A program made the position numbers and the translations under genes. This document shows positions 13,301-27,800 of a DNA stretch of 64,000 bases, piece by piece. The first letter of the stretch is position 1; each line of letters begins with the position of its first letter. Origin of the DNA: Casuarius casuarius (taxonomy: Eukaryota; Chordata; Aves; Casuariiformes; Casuariidae); contig PTFA01000035.1 in NCBI GenBank assembly GCA_003342895.1, positions 2,190,837 to 2,254,836 of the forward strand, written 5' to 3'. The notes under the pieces are model-generated. The model worked only from the letters and a program-made list of their open reading frames with translations. It searched no databases and was not told the origin of the DNA.

Positions 13301-16300
13301 ACCAGTACAACCCCTTGTGATGGATGTCTTCTTTTTCTACAGATTTTCAGAAACAGCAATTACAAATCAGAAATTTTTACAGCTTTTTCCTTTTATGAGG
13401 ACTAAGTTTTACTGTCCCTACATAAAACAGTGTATCACATCTAAAGAAGTTTAAAAACAACCAAATCTGCAAAATCAGTCAGAAGTTAAGAAATATGGAC
13501 ATAAAGACTTAAGGTTCACCAGCAGAGCTAAAAGCACATTGCTGACATGCAAGAGATAGCATCCTGAATTTTAAGACTCTGCTGGGAAGCATTATGATGA
13601 TTACATTTCAACAAAATTGTTATAGATTCCTTTTCTTTGTATGATTAAAAAGCATACTCTTTTTGTTTTATTCTTGTTCCTTGCAAATCCTGAAAAAACA
13701 TGGCTGAAAACGCCCTCAAAAATTTATCAGCTCAGAAAAATGTTAAATGGTTTAAGCTTAGCTGAAATGAAAGCAACCAAAACTAGGTTTTTACTGCTGG
13801 CAATTAAAGGAATTAATACCTCAATTATCTATAATTCTTCTACTATGATACTACTGCCAAAATAAAACCAAGTCTAGCTCGGGGCAGCAAGTATGACTAG
13901 CAGATTGAATGAACCTGAACACTTTCAGGTCACTCCAAGAGTGATGGTGCTCCTGGATTCTGTCACAGAAGATGTAGCTGGTAAACACACATAAACCTAA
14001 GAGCCTGGGCTTGCTGCTGCCTCTCTCCAATAAATCTGAGTACTGATAAGTCTCAAGGACCAGATGAGGAGCAATTAGGACCTCCCTCCAGCAGTTATTA
14101 CAGAGAAAGCAGAGCCTAGAATTCTAATTCAAATTCTTTTCAGGTTATGCCTCCTTCTGCTATCTCAGGAAAACATCTCTAAAGAAGAGATAATACTTTC
14201 CAATATTACTAGATATTGTAAAGCTTACTTAATTCATGTTTACACAGCTTTTTGTTCTTGGATGAAAGGTACTGTATTTGACAATTATTATCTGTACAAC
14301 TGTCCACACATTACTTTAAAGTAACAGACACCAAACTGCTATTGAGGTGAAAAAAAAACATATAGCTATAAACAATATTCCACAACCACTAGGTACAGTC
14401 CAATTAAAATGGGAGAAAATTTCCAGGTTTTTATTTTTGTCTGGTACAGACTAAATGAATGTTGTTTCCTTAAATTCACTCTCAAAACATCAAAAATGTA
14501 ACAGAATGAAGTGTTTCAGTTCTGGTGATGTCACCCTGCAGATTAACAATTCCTCTTTTCCCACTGCTGTTGGTTTTGGAAGATTCTTAATTTGTTCCTG
14601 CTTTTCCTCAATTTTTCATTAAAGAATATACAAAAAAAAGTTTGTTTGCAATCATTCCCATAGTCACTACCTCTCCTCCTGTAAAAGATACCTAACACAG
14701 TAGAGCCAAGCAGGCCATGACTAAGCCAGCAACCCTCAAAACCCTCATGCATGTGCACCTAAACCTAAACTGCATGTGCGCTTGTGCTTTTACTCAGGAA
14801 AAATCCACACATGCTTAAAACTTCACTTGCTGTTCACCCCCACAACTGACACCATTTTGACAGTGTGGCATAAAAGTCACTCAAGGTTACACCATACACA
14901 AACCCATGTGGGATTTGCAAAACCTCATCAGGTAGGCATGCTTCATCCACCTAAGAGACTGAAGCAAACAATGATTTTTATTCAAAACTGAGCTAGAAAA
15001 GGTGGCGCAGCAGCACTGTATGAAATAGGACCTCAGGTGCTCACTGGCCAGAGTACCTACTCAGGGTATGGGAGATTCTTGTTCCAGTTTCCTCTCTGCC
15101 TGTGGATATCCCAATCCTCCTGTAAAAGTGGCCAAACTCTCACGAGACATGCTCTGCTTCTCACTGAAGCTGTGATACTTTGGAGAAAAGTAATTATTCC
15201 CATAACTGGCCAAGTGAAACAGAGGGGAAAAGTCAGGGGAGAAAGGAATGAATGTCAAGTCCCATGATTAGAGAATTCACCTAGGTGAACAACAATCTGG
15301 GTTCAGGCTTCTGCTCTCAAGATCATTTGTACATTTATCCAACATGAATTTTAACTTAAGTGCTACCCACAGAACTGTTTGTTTTAACACAATTAAGCAG
15401 TGGGCATTCCTAGTTCTGCTCTTCACAGCAAGTTTGTGAGCCAACACCACATGCAGAAACAAAAAGTTATAGACTGATTCAATCATCAATACACTGCTAA
15501 TTACTGGTCGACAGTGCTGAACTGGTTATTTTCCTTAGTGAGACTTAGCCGGGGGGGAAGCAGGGGGAACGGAGACACTTGAAAACCATTGCCATAGAAG
15601 AATATCAGATCAATATGCAGCCTACTAAGTGTTTAAGGTCCCAAATCTGGCCCCTTTTTGCATACACAGAATTTATCTGTGCAGGTAGCATGGAAATCTA
15701 CCATACAGCAACAACCAAAAAAAATGACTGTATGAAGCAGTTTTAATGATCTCCACAGCAACCAGAGATACAAGGCATAGTTAAACTGCCTATTTATGGG
15801 CTTGTTCAAGCATTTGGAAGCCCGTCAGTAAATACTCTCCAATACCCTCTGACACTGGTAATTTACATCAAGGAGGCCAAAAATCTTGTAGTCCTCTACC
15901 TAGCAAGCAAAGGAACTGCTATTATCGCTGGATGCCCCAGATGATTCCAGAAGCATGCTGTTTCCCATTGCTGCTCATTAGGAGCGGTTCTACCAAGTGA
16001 AGTCGATTCTTACTGAATAAATGCTACAGGATGTTCTAGAAAGTTCAAACAATTCCTTTATAAAACAAAACCAATGCCACCCACAGTCATCCAACCAGAC
16101 TGCCTTTCTACCTGATTCTGAACACGAACATATCTGGGTCTTCTCCAGGAGCTCTGGGAACAAGAGCTGCCAGAAAGCTTGCCAGCCGTGTTAACACACA
16201 GATGTTCACATATTACGGTAACCTCAATTTTGATACTGCACATACTCCACGCAATCCAGGTAGTGCAGATTTTTGACTTTTTCATTCAGTGGTAACAGCA

Positions 16301-17720
16301 ATGAAAGGAAGAAATTGAAACTTTAATAAGTCTAGCCCTTTCAGCCTTCGAACAATGTTTAATTACACAATAGTTGCTTTACAAAATAAGAGGCATAGAT
16401 TAGGAATTTGGAAAGACAAGTATATGTGCATTAACTTCAGTTCTTCAAAAGAACTTTGGTTCTTAAAAAGTAGTAATTGTTTTCAAATCCAATCAGCTTT
16501 TCTTTATTCAAATAGAAATCTGTTTAGAGGACTGTCTACCATATATATAATAATGAATAAGTACAGATCTTAACTTTTAGGTATGTTATGTCTACTTGAA
16601 TAATTGAAGAGTAGAAAATCCAATTATGAATCCTTAATTATTTTTTAAAATGAAAGCTTGGTCGAACAGTAAAAACACCACCTTTCATTCATCAGAAAAA
16701 CACTTTTGGAAGCAATTTACACCTACAGTAAATGCTGATCTACTAACTAGCCTTTGTAATTGCAAAATTTTAAAAAATCATCTCCATGAATATTCCTGAT
16801 TAGTTCTGCATTATTGTGTTCTATCTATCTGGTAGAAAAAAGAAAGAAGAAGAAAAAAAAAAAAAAGATGACCATATGTTGACCCTGCCTCTATAAACAC
16901 AACTTTAAAAGACACCAGCTACTACATTAACTATATCTCTGCTACCACTATAAAGACAGCAAGACAGAACATGCACACTTGCATACAGTTTCAAATCCAC
17001 TGAAAATAAAATGTTTATTAATTCTTTTACTTCAAGGCAGGAAAAAAATTAGCTAGGAGTCTAGATTCACTGTGGAAGTTGAGAGAGTTACGTTAAGCTC
17101 ATGTAACTCCTGTAATCCCTCAATATATTCTTCCATAAATTACATAGGAGCTACTGCAAAATATTTAAGTTACAATCCTCAAAAACTAATTGTCCAAATC
17201 TTAAATGGATTTAGGGGGGAAAAAAGGGGGGGTGGGGGGAAGTATCCATAGAGTGGCAGCAGTCAAATCACAACATATGAATGTGCTCATTAAAACTGAG
17301 AGGCATGCAGTGGTCACAGATAAAAGTCACTTGGGAGCAGAACAGAAAACAAAAAAAGAATAGTTTGCTCAAAATAATCAAAGAGTAATTCTTCCTAAAA
17401 AGTTAAGAGAAGACAATGAAATTTACAAAGAACCGATGCAAAGTTTTCTTTTTTTAGAACAGAAGGCAAACAAAAGAAGCATAGATAACTTCACAGTAGG
17501 GGGCCCTTATACACCAGCTATGAAAATACTTAAAACATATGCTTAAAACTAAGACATATAATTAAATCCTGATATTTAATTTCTAGCTTGAAAGTCAATT
17601 AAAAATAAAAGAAAAAACTTACAATGGATGCAGATATTAAATCATGAGAAGTCAAATGTTAAAGACAGACTGATTTGAGGTTAGACATGAGAGCACAGGA
17701 TCAGAATCTAAGTTGAGGAG

Positions 17721-17798
<78 letters not shown>

Positions 17799-19759
17799 TA
17801 CATACACACACACACGTGCAGTGAAAAAGAATTAGATGTACATTATTAGCACTCTTACTGCAGTATCATTTTAAAAAATGAGATTCGAATTACATTTCAA
17901 AGTAGTATTCATCTATACAAGCAGCTACTCATTAAACAGATTAGAAGTACAGTAGTACCATAAAAAGCTTTGCAGTAACATCAGATACTAGTGCTGAAGA
18001 GAACCTTCAACACCCTTGAACTGCACAGCTCTTGATAAGCTGCAATGTTACAGCAAAACAGTATGTGATATATTTTTGCCAGCTGAATAACGTTCTTAAT
18101 GCTTACTGCCATTGAGTTTTAATGGCACTCTTGAGTTTTAGTAAGCTGGTGAAACTGATTATAACATTGTCATGTGTCAGTGTAGCCACGGGTAGGAGAA
18201 TAAAGATAACATGATGAAAAGAGGGAAAAAAAATGCAGGAATGGATGGTAGCAACAACAGAATGATGAAAAGTCTCAAAGGAATAAAAAGGTGGATTTCC
18301 AAAACTTTCGTTTTATCATATTGTTAATGTCTGTAGGCCCCATTTCTACAAAGAATATAAACACATTAAAAAACTTTGGTGTTACTACTTACAGCTCTAT
18401 GAAACTGGCTGTGACTAGCTAGGTGCTACTCATGCTCAGGAACAAAAAAAATAACTTTCAGATTCTTACAAAGATGTAAGTATTTACCCATTCCAGTTCC
18501 AGCTGCTGCAATCTCTTTGGAGAAGATTTCTACAGCCTCTTTTTGTTTATGGTGTACAGCAAGCCAAATAACAGCTTCCCGAGGACCCTGCTTCCAAAAA
18601 GTAGAAAATGAGTCATAAGAAGATTAGCTCATATGCAGAGCATTAGTTAAATTTGTGAAATTGAAAGAGAACTGTAGCTCACCATTGAAATTAACAGAAA
18701 TGTTAGTGTTTGACACTACTAATAGCTATAACAATTTTCATTCAGTGACATTTCAAGGTGTAGCCAACATCACCATAATTTTCTATTATTGTTTTCACTA
18801 TCTTTTTTCTTTCACTGCCCGAAATTAACTGTTGGATATTTCAGACTGCAAGGACACCGAGCATCTTCTCCAACTGTCTTAGAGCATCAGGTACTATAAT
18901 AATCAATATTTTATAACAAAAGAAACACTTTGCTTCATTCTCAATGGGATAGGCAAACAAACTTTCCTCTTATTTTACGCGCACTGAAAATAATTTGGAA
19001 ACAAGTTAGACAGCCACGTTCACTTCCCTCAGCATTAAAAAGTAAGCAGATCTTCTCATGGAAAAGAAGTCAAACCTATTGCTTGGGGATTAGATAGAAG
19101 ATTGGAACTTACAAAAACCATCGCCTTTTCCAAAGACAGCAGACACTACTCTAAAGATAAACCCAATCAATATGCTGCCCCACCCTACAGTCAGCTAACA
19201 ATCCCTTCAACAGATAAGTACTAACTATCTCTCATTTAGGATTTTCATTCTGTAAGAATCTTTTTCTGCCACTGAAAGATCTTCCATTGGGATCAACATA
19301 CCGGCAAAAGGCTTAAAGTGAACACCAAGTCTCACTGAAGGAAGAGACAAGGTTTTGGTCTATTAGTACTACTTTCTATTAAATATAATTAATTCTCTTT
19401 ATACTAAGGAAACATAACATGGCTCTCTTATTTATACAGAAATCCTCGGCTATGTACCTGACCATGATTTCTGAATATTCTCTTACTGCATTTGAGGTAG
19501 ACTTCTGTATCTCATGCAGTCAAATTCAGCTTCTGTCAAATTCAGGTTTGTTGCCCCTTACAACAGGAAAACACTTATACCTGTGTATTTTTTCAAGAAC
19601 TTGCATCCATCAATAAGATGAACCTTTGGGTCTGCCTTGGAATCTCTAGTCTTTTGAGTAGATTTCAAAGTCTGTACTTGTTCCTAAATCTGTCTCCCTT
19701 CCTTCCAAAAAAATTAACTGTAGATCAGTGGCTATACACGATAATAAAAGAAATGTCAG

Positions 19760-19797
<38 letters not shown>

Positions 19798-22700
19798 AAG
19801 AAAGAAAAAGAAAAAAAAAACGCATTTCCATTGCTCATACGAAATGGGTGTGCACAAAGTAACAAAATCTGCTGGTTCAGATTTTCTCACACAGCATCAT
19901 ACAAGCACAGAATCCTGCTGAAGGGTATTTCTTCTTTCTGGTAGCCAGCTATATTACGCAATTTGAAGTTCAAGCTAAATTCTTCTGTGTTCAAGGTCAC
20001 ATCAGGCTTACATAAACTTTAGTTTTTCACTTCAGACTTGACTCCCCAAGCTCAGTTTTAATTTGTCGTTCTTTGTGTCAATGAACAAGAAGAAAATTTC
20101 TAAAAGTTCTTTTGTACACCTGCATGAAATTCTTGGCTTACTTAAATCAACATGAAGCTTGAAAAGGAGGAGTTTGACTAAAAGATACTAGGGGATTTCT
20201 TCCACTTTCTGCCTATGTTCTGTTTTATGTCAATAGGAAAGGATATATTTCACAGAAGCATGAAAAATATACCAAGGTGTTTTCTACAGAGCTCAATGGA
20301 CTTTGTAACACTCCAAATGCCCTGTCTAAAGCATACTGATAGATTCAGTAGCTGTTCTACTAAAAATGCAAGGAGCAACATAGAGAAGTGAAGGAAAATC
20401 CTAACATATAGCTACCTAGAGGTTGAAGAGGACCTCTTCCTAGAAGAAAGGAACTACTAGATTTTCGAAGATTCAAGACATTCTGCATCTATTCTAGAAG
20501 TCTGCTATACCAGAAAATGATTATACAAGACTAAATAATTCATTTTTGATTTGTTCCAACTTTTCTCCTTACATATAATCATTTCTGAAGCATTCAGTAG
20601 CTTCCCAATGCATGTATAAAATTATGAAGAATATTTTAAAATAGCATTAATCTCCTTAGTATAATACTTTTAACAGATTTTAGCAAAAAGCCTGTTTCAT
20701 TACACATAAACTTAAGACATTTCTGAAAACATCAGAGATGAAATACTCAGCAGACGAGGATACAGGTATTGCTAGAATCCAACAGCCACAACTTCAAAAC
20801 GTAGGAGGTATGGAGCAGGGGAGACATTCCTCTGGTTAGACGGAAAGAATTGAAGCATGACTCCTTCAAGGAGTCCTCCCTCCTCTGGACTATCCTCTGG
20901 ACTAGGGAATAGCATCACCCTAACTCAGCCCCAGATTTTTCAGGCTTTAACACTGAAAAAAATAGAGGGAAAGGCAGAGGTACCTTTCTTCATGCTAATG
21001 GCATCTTTCCTCCAATTGATGGAAACAGGAGAGAAAATGTTACCTCCCAGAATTTACTGGCAAGCAGCTGTTAGATGAACTGAATTAAAGTTGTCAAAGA
21101 AAACCACATCTCTCCTCCTTCTTGCTGTAGGTTTAGATGTTTATTCACTACCTGAAGTTAAATGGGTATCCCTAATTTCAAGAACTAGAAATCATATTTA
21201 GAACAATTCAAAAATAACTTGAAGCAATTGCCAATTTATACAACTGGCAGTGAAAAATATTAAACCATTATGCCTAACAAAATGCAAATTTACTCACTGG
21301 AACTCTAGTAAATTTAAATTTAACAACAACATAATATCAAACTATTTTTTTTTCAAATTTTAAGACTGACTAAACATTTTCCATTTAAAAAATAGGCTTG
21401 CCTCTTCAAAATAAGCAGCAAAACTAACTTGCTACATCTAAACTCCTAATTTGCCTAGCTTTTAACACATCTCCTAACTCTAATGTTATTTAATTGTCCA
21501 CACTTCTGTAAAGCTGCATTCTTTAAAAGCATTACATAAAAGTAAACAGCAAATTGAATGTTAAGCTTTTTGAAATACTGATGTCTTGTATATTAGTGTC
21601 ATTTTCTTGTGTGTATATAGTACATTTTTCCCAAAAGCAGTATTATAGAACATGTCAACATTAGAAAATCTCAAGTCAAATTCAGGAATTTAAGTAACTT
21701 CAGCAATGTAAGAACATGGATGTATTTCTTACTGGCAGCTGCTGAAGTGCTGTTTATAATACATGGTGCAGTACTCTCTACCAAAATCCTGGATAAGATT
21801 ATCCTGAAAAACTGTTATATTACCACATATCACTAAATTCTGTATTCCAATTCTAATAGAGAACACACAGAGACAAAACACATAAGTGACTTATGTCAGC
21901 TTATACCAAGAGAGGGAAACTTCTGACTTTATAGCTGGCGATCAGCTAAAACGCAATAAGAAGAAAACCTTGTTTCAGTATTTTTAAGTCCAACTCCTAA
22001 CCATTTGCAAATTTGAGAGATGGGATTTCACTACTTCTATTCTAGTGGCATGTCTACAGAAAGATACTCTGAAGCACAGTAACTGATGCCCTTGTAAATC
22101 CACAGCTTCAGGTAATTTGCTTCATCTTTTTAAGTACTATTTTGTAGACATAGGGAGAGACACACACTCATTCATTTCTCAGGCTCCCAACTCCATGCCT
22201 AGAAAAAGCCTGCAAAGATGGTATCATGTAGGAAAACCTGCAAACCTGATTCACATTTTTAATTAGTTTACCTCAATACCCATGCAGGCAAACCCTAGAA
22301 TAAGAGTTTAGCAGAAGTGAGGTGGGAAAGGTTATATTTTCCATCAGGTGATGCGACACTGAGACATGAAGTTAAACAACAGAAATTTCCTTTTATGAAT
22401 GTACAAACAGATGTCCTGACCAGGTTCATTCAAATAATAAGAAACCAATCAACTTTGACTTTAAAAAAAAAAAGATTGTTATAAGAACTGTTACTACACA
22501 GAAAGCATGCAGCCACACCACAAATTCAAGTAGAGATGCACTTTTTACATTATTTCAAAAGCTACCAAAATATTAATTAAATTACTACTAGTAGTAATTA
22601 ACAGGAAATATTCTTGTAGAAAACACGCTTATGCATTCACACTTGTTTCCTAGTTCTAAACTCTTATCATATCTTCAATATTCCATTTAAGTTTTATATT

Positions 22701-24799
22701 TACTTCCTTGCCAACAGATGCAAGATAATGAATGACGCAAATGATCTACAAAACAAAAAAATGGATCCTGTCCTGAGTGTGCGAATCCAGTATCAAAACT
22801 GAAGATGTATTCTTATAGCATCATAATCAAACACAAAAAATAGCAAAGTTGTAGTTCATTGAGTCTTAAAGCTGTGCTGTAGAGTTAGTAAACAACAGAT
22901 TTTAATGAGTACTGCTAAGAGTAAAATTATGTGCTTATATTCAGCACATACAGATTTATACATATTTTTATATATACACACACACAATTTGTATTTTGTA
23001 ACTCTAATATCTGTAATATACTATTAATATGCACTCTTCATATGAAACACCTCCAATATTTCCAAATGACGAACTTGTTGATGCTATGACACTTTCATAA
23101 TGGTGTCCTAACCCCAGCCCCACAAAAAAACCACAAAGCAGGAGATGCTAAAAGTTAAATATCACTAGGGTTACTCAGTGCTGGTTTGGGTCCTTTCCAT
23201 GCTCATGTTGTGTTGTTGCTGCTACTACAGCAGTAGCTAAACGAGCCATGAGTGTGGCATGGAAAGGCCATGTAATGAGACACGGAAAACAGAGAAGGGA
23301 AAGGGTGAAAGCATTTCTTAATTTCTCAAGGCTCCTTTCCGTTGTTAGGATTAGACAATATCGAGAAGACCTTCAAAGCTGCTCTGCTTAGCAACTCAGA
23401 CTACAGTATATGAGCCTAAGCCTGTGGTAAACTGTGATTTCATAACTACAGAGGCAAACCCAAGATTTAAAGTCCAAACCGACTGTCTTTGCTAATGTAG
23501 ACAAACCTCCTCCTCCTCTTCCCAGAGAAATTGACTTCACCCACCCAGTTTGACAGACCTATGTGGGAATTAGCCTAGTCACACCAGACATCTACAATGA
23601 ACTCTGAGTATTGTTTGACATACTTCTCCTGTCTCAGTGTTCATATATATATTTGCCTCTCCTTTATAAATTTAGATGTCAGAATTTTCAAAGCAGGGAC
23701 TGTTTTTCTTGTGTGTTAATATACCACCTAACATGACAAGCCTCTGGTTTTGACCGTTTTTTGCAATCCAAATGACCAGATCTAATTTTGCACAGAAAGA
23801 TGCGCTGAGAAAGAGCGTCTACAAGAATACACAATTCCTCCCTGATATCCCAGAAGGCAGACGTTTTCCCTAGGATTCCACAACTTTACATTTTAAATGC
23901 TGAAGTAAGCTCCACTCCTCCCTCCTTCTTAAGCTGCAACGGCTACTTTCCAGATGAAAACTCTTCTGCTTAGTTGGTGGAACAGGGTGAAAGGGGAAGG
24001 CAGCAGAAAGATTTCCCATATTTCAGTCTCAACTCTCACATCCTGTATCAAGTATATATGGGAAGCACATACAATAGAGATAACATTCTATTTACTTTTA
24101 ATAAAGAAACTTGAGAGTTGTGGCTGAAATATGAGAAACACTATAAATATTCAACTTGATTTGGAAAATCCATTTAGTGCACAGTAAGAAAGACAAACAA
24201 TAAGCTCTTTCTCAAATCATTATTCACTCTATACAATAAGCGAGACAAAAAACATACTATGTAACCACATTATTAAAGAATCTATTACAATGAATAATCA
24301 TAAGGAGCTGGTACTAACAGAACACAGACAAGTTAACACCTGGAGCATCCATTCCTATGTTTGAGTATCTTGATTCTGCAATCTCAGTCATACACTTTTA
24401 ACATATCCTTTCCTGAGAAGGAAAAGGATTACATTATATAGATGGTTCATCAGGAAGTGACTTGCGGTGCTGTGCAGAATTAAATTGAAGCTCCAGCACT
24501 AAAATGAACAGCTGCAGATATAACTTACCCAATTTCTATAAACAATTAATTTCTACAGTAAAAGTTCACTATCTTTCTCACTATCATATGTTTTTGTTCC
24601 CTATAAATACAAATACTCAGCTATTTTAAGTGCTGACATTCCTCGTATCAAATTCTCAGAGCTGAGTTTTGTCACATGTGTACCTTAGAGTTTTGCAAGA
24701 CACTGCCATTTACAAAGAAGAATTAGATGCTACTGTTTTGGAAAAAGCTAAGCTGTCTAAATATTTAAAGTGTATGTAAGTGAGGACAAGATATACTGC

Positions 24800-24832
<33 letters not shown>

Positions 24833-27800
24833 ACTTCCATATTGTAGATTAAGAAAACTTATTGTGGATGTCTCAGTTGCTACGGCCATCATTCAGATTC
24901 TTACATATGAATGCAAGAAGTCACAAAACATAATACAAAATGATGAGCTGAAGACTGTTTCACAGATAGTTTTAAAACTGCATGCAAAATAGTAATTCTG
25001 CCATCTCATGACTCTGCAATCTTTATACTGTGGTCTTTTAGAGTTATCTTCAATGCAATTTAAAAGCTTACATCACACGAACTTTTATAAGAAGATATTT
25101 CTTTAGATGAACAATGCTGGAACAGACTACAACAACATTTTTATAAAATTCTGTAACAATTCTTCTGGAAGAGCCAATACTGCAAAGACATAAGTCTTTG
25201 CATAATTTTGTACACTAAGTAGTGACACTGAATTCTTTGTAAGATGATGGGGTGAAATTCCTGAGATGATAGCAACTTCCTTTAAAGTTACGGAAAAGAT
25301 AACAATAGAGAGAGATTAACAGAGGTCAGCAGAAGTTTAAAAACACTCCACTGAATACTTACACCATCTATACTCCTTCTAGCGTGAGGTCCATATGTAT
25401 CTTCAGACCCTAAAACTTGTATGTTAACTGCACTGTAATCTTCGTACCCAAGCTGACTGAAAATAAGACGAGTCCTGCAACAAATGATGTTTTATTAGCA
25501 AACTGCCTCAAAATGATTCTCTGAAATAGCCTTGTGTGATCCACAGCAGTTAGTGAGAAGTATTCGTATTCCAGTCTACATCATAGAGCTATCATCTGAA
25601 TACTACAAATCAAGTGATACTGTCAAGAAATTATACCTCTGAATTTGTTTCTGGATTTCAATTTGAATCTTTTCTTTATTCAAATTATTTGAAAGATGAT
25701 AGGCAAATATATGGATTCCAGATCTTTCACTTCATCTTTAAGACAGTTTGAAATATAATTACAGTATATACAGTCTTCCTGGTTTTCAAACTGGAAATTC
25801 AGTCCCTTTGTTTCTCCTGTAAGACATTATGAACAACCAATATATGAAGCCGTATTACTACATCACAGGCACCAATGAAGAAAAATCTAACTTAAGAAGG
25901 ACCTTTTATTCAAACTTTAAAGGTACTTTTTTTGGAGTAATGAATATATGACTCAAATGCCAAAAAATAAATGAAATTTTTAAACAGAACTTTTCATTAT
26001 CTATGCATTTCTACTCTGGTACTGTGAAAGCCATCAAATCCTTTTTCTAAGAATATTTCCACCAAAAGCACATTGTGTCAAGAATACCAAGTCTGTCCTA
26101 TTGTGATTAATAAGAGAGATGGACCTTCTTTTTAGACATTGTAAAAAACACACATTGCTTTTTTCTCATTTTTCCATCCAAGTCAGCTTAAAGAGAGCCA
26201 GCAATTAATAAATACTGCGTTTTGTCAAATATTAAATTAAGACTAAACAGAGCATTTGCAGCAACTCTTAAAATATAGCACAATGCTCAAACACAGAACA
26301 AGCTAAGAATTACCACTGCAGTTTTTTAAAACAGTCGAACTCCAAAACCATTAAACACCTAAATTGGTTTTCCAATAACTCTTTGTCTGGCACCCTTCTA
26401 GCCGTTTAAAAGATTTCATCAGTTGAAACATGGAAATTATGTTAGAATCACAAAAATACTTTGGATCAGTGGAATATTTTGAAGACATTGTTAGTGTGTC
26501 ATAATTATTGTCAATATTAAATGTGGTACCTGAGAAATGAAGACATAAATGGGACTTAAATATAAAATGCGACTTTAATTGTTGTATAGAGATGAAAGTG
26601 GTCAGTATACCATAGAATGAGGCCACTTTTATTTTGATGACCACAGAAGGACAAATACCCAATTTAATGCACTTAAATTTGCAAACTGTATTTGTAATTA
26701 ATTATTGTAAGTTATTTACCCAAAAATAGTTAGTTAGAGACATCAGAATTCAAAATACATTCTATGGGCAATTTTTAGCCCATTCACATGCCTTTGTAAT
26801 GCAAAAGAGACACTGAAGACTACTTTACACACACTGCCAAATCTTTCCTGCATTTGCAATGAATAAATGAATAAAGGAGAGGAGGCATGCAAGAAAGAAG
26901 TGAAAGAAGTAGTCATATTACAAGCTGCTGAAGTTGCTAAATGCCTTAGGCTGCCTATTAATTTAAGTTGTACAACTGAAGCAGCTTAAATCTGTGCGCT
27001 GAAATCTATACTTCTTGTCATTAGACTACTGGGAGGAATTTAATTTATAAAGCACTAGAAGCTGGCTACCTGAAAGATAACTGTCCTTATGACATTCTCT
27101 TGCAATAGAAATGGGTGGAAAGACTGAAGTTGGTGCTTCCTAAAAAGATGTAGTTACCGGTAGAGCATTCTCTGACAGTGATCAGAAATACCTTAACTTT
27201 TACTCTGTACCTGGGTTCATATACACAGATCCTTTGGACATGTTCAGTAAACAATTCCCCACATTAAGCTGTTCTCTACTATAGGGCAATACTCTATATT
27301 GTCATTTTTAATGCACAGAACTAACAACAGCTGCTTGAGGTATGACTCGTGGGCTAGATGCAACTCATCAGGACAGTTAACCAGCCTTTAGCTATTGCCC
27401 ATCAGTCCTCTTCTGAGGATTACTCAGAACAGCACAGCAAGCAGGCTGAGTTAATTTTCCAGTGCTGGTGGTAGCAGCAGTACCACAAACTTTTCATGGA
27501 CTCCAGTCTGAAATAGTGCCCAAGAGCAAAGAAAAACAAAGTTTAAGAAAAAGTAAATGTATCATTCTTTTCCAGAATACTCGCCTAGCTTCCAAAAAAA
27601 GATTTTTTAGGGATTTCATGAGTCTTTGAGTCTTTGTATTTCATAGATCTTGAAGGACTTTCTTTTCATTAGTTTCCTCAGTGGGTTTTGGACACATGTA
27701 AACTTTCAGCATTCACAACATACTGAAGAAAGGGATTCTATAGCGTAATTACACATTCTGTGTCAGTCTTATGTTTCTCAAGGGAAAAATCACACAACAA

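Larger units (their letters stand above)
6901..18487 (-). other. Intron 12 (11.6 kb, the longest)
   Basis: Holds the unidentified open frame near 9.8 kb, T/G-rich runs near 12.15 and 12.75 kb, the G-quadruplex candidate at 17.2 kb and the TA/CA microsatellite at 17.7 kb. Otherwise unremarkable AT-rich sequence. Confidence 0.88.
18588..25362 (-). other. Intron 11
   Basis: 6.8 kb with two long poly(A) tracts, a perfect palindrome at 22.58 kb and the hairpin at 23.2 kb. No coding signal seen. Confidence 0.88.

Noticed and set aside
19618..19944. Lysine-rich open frame and its reverse
   Set aside because: A translation of the poly(A) tract.
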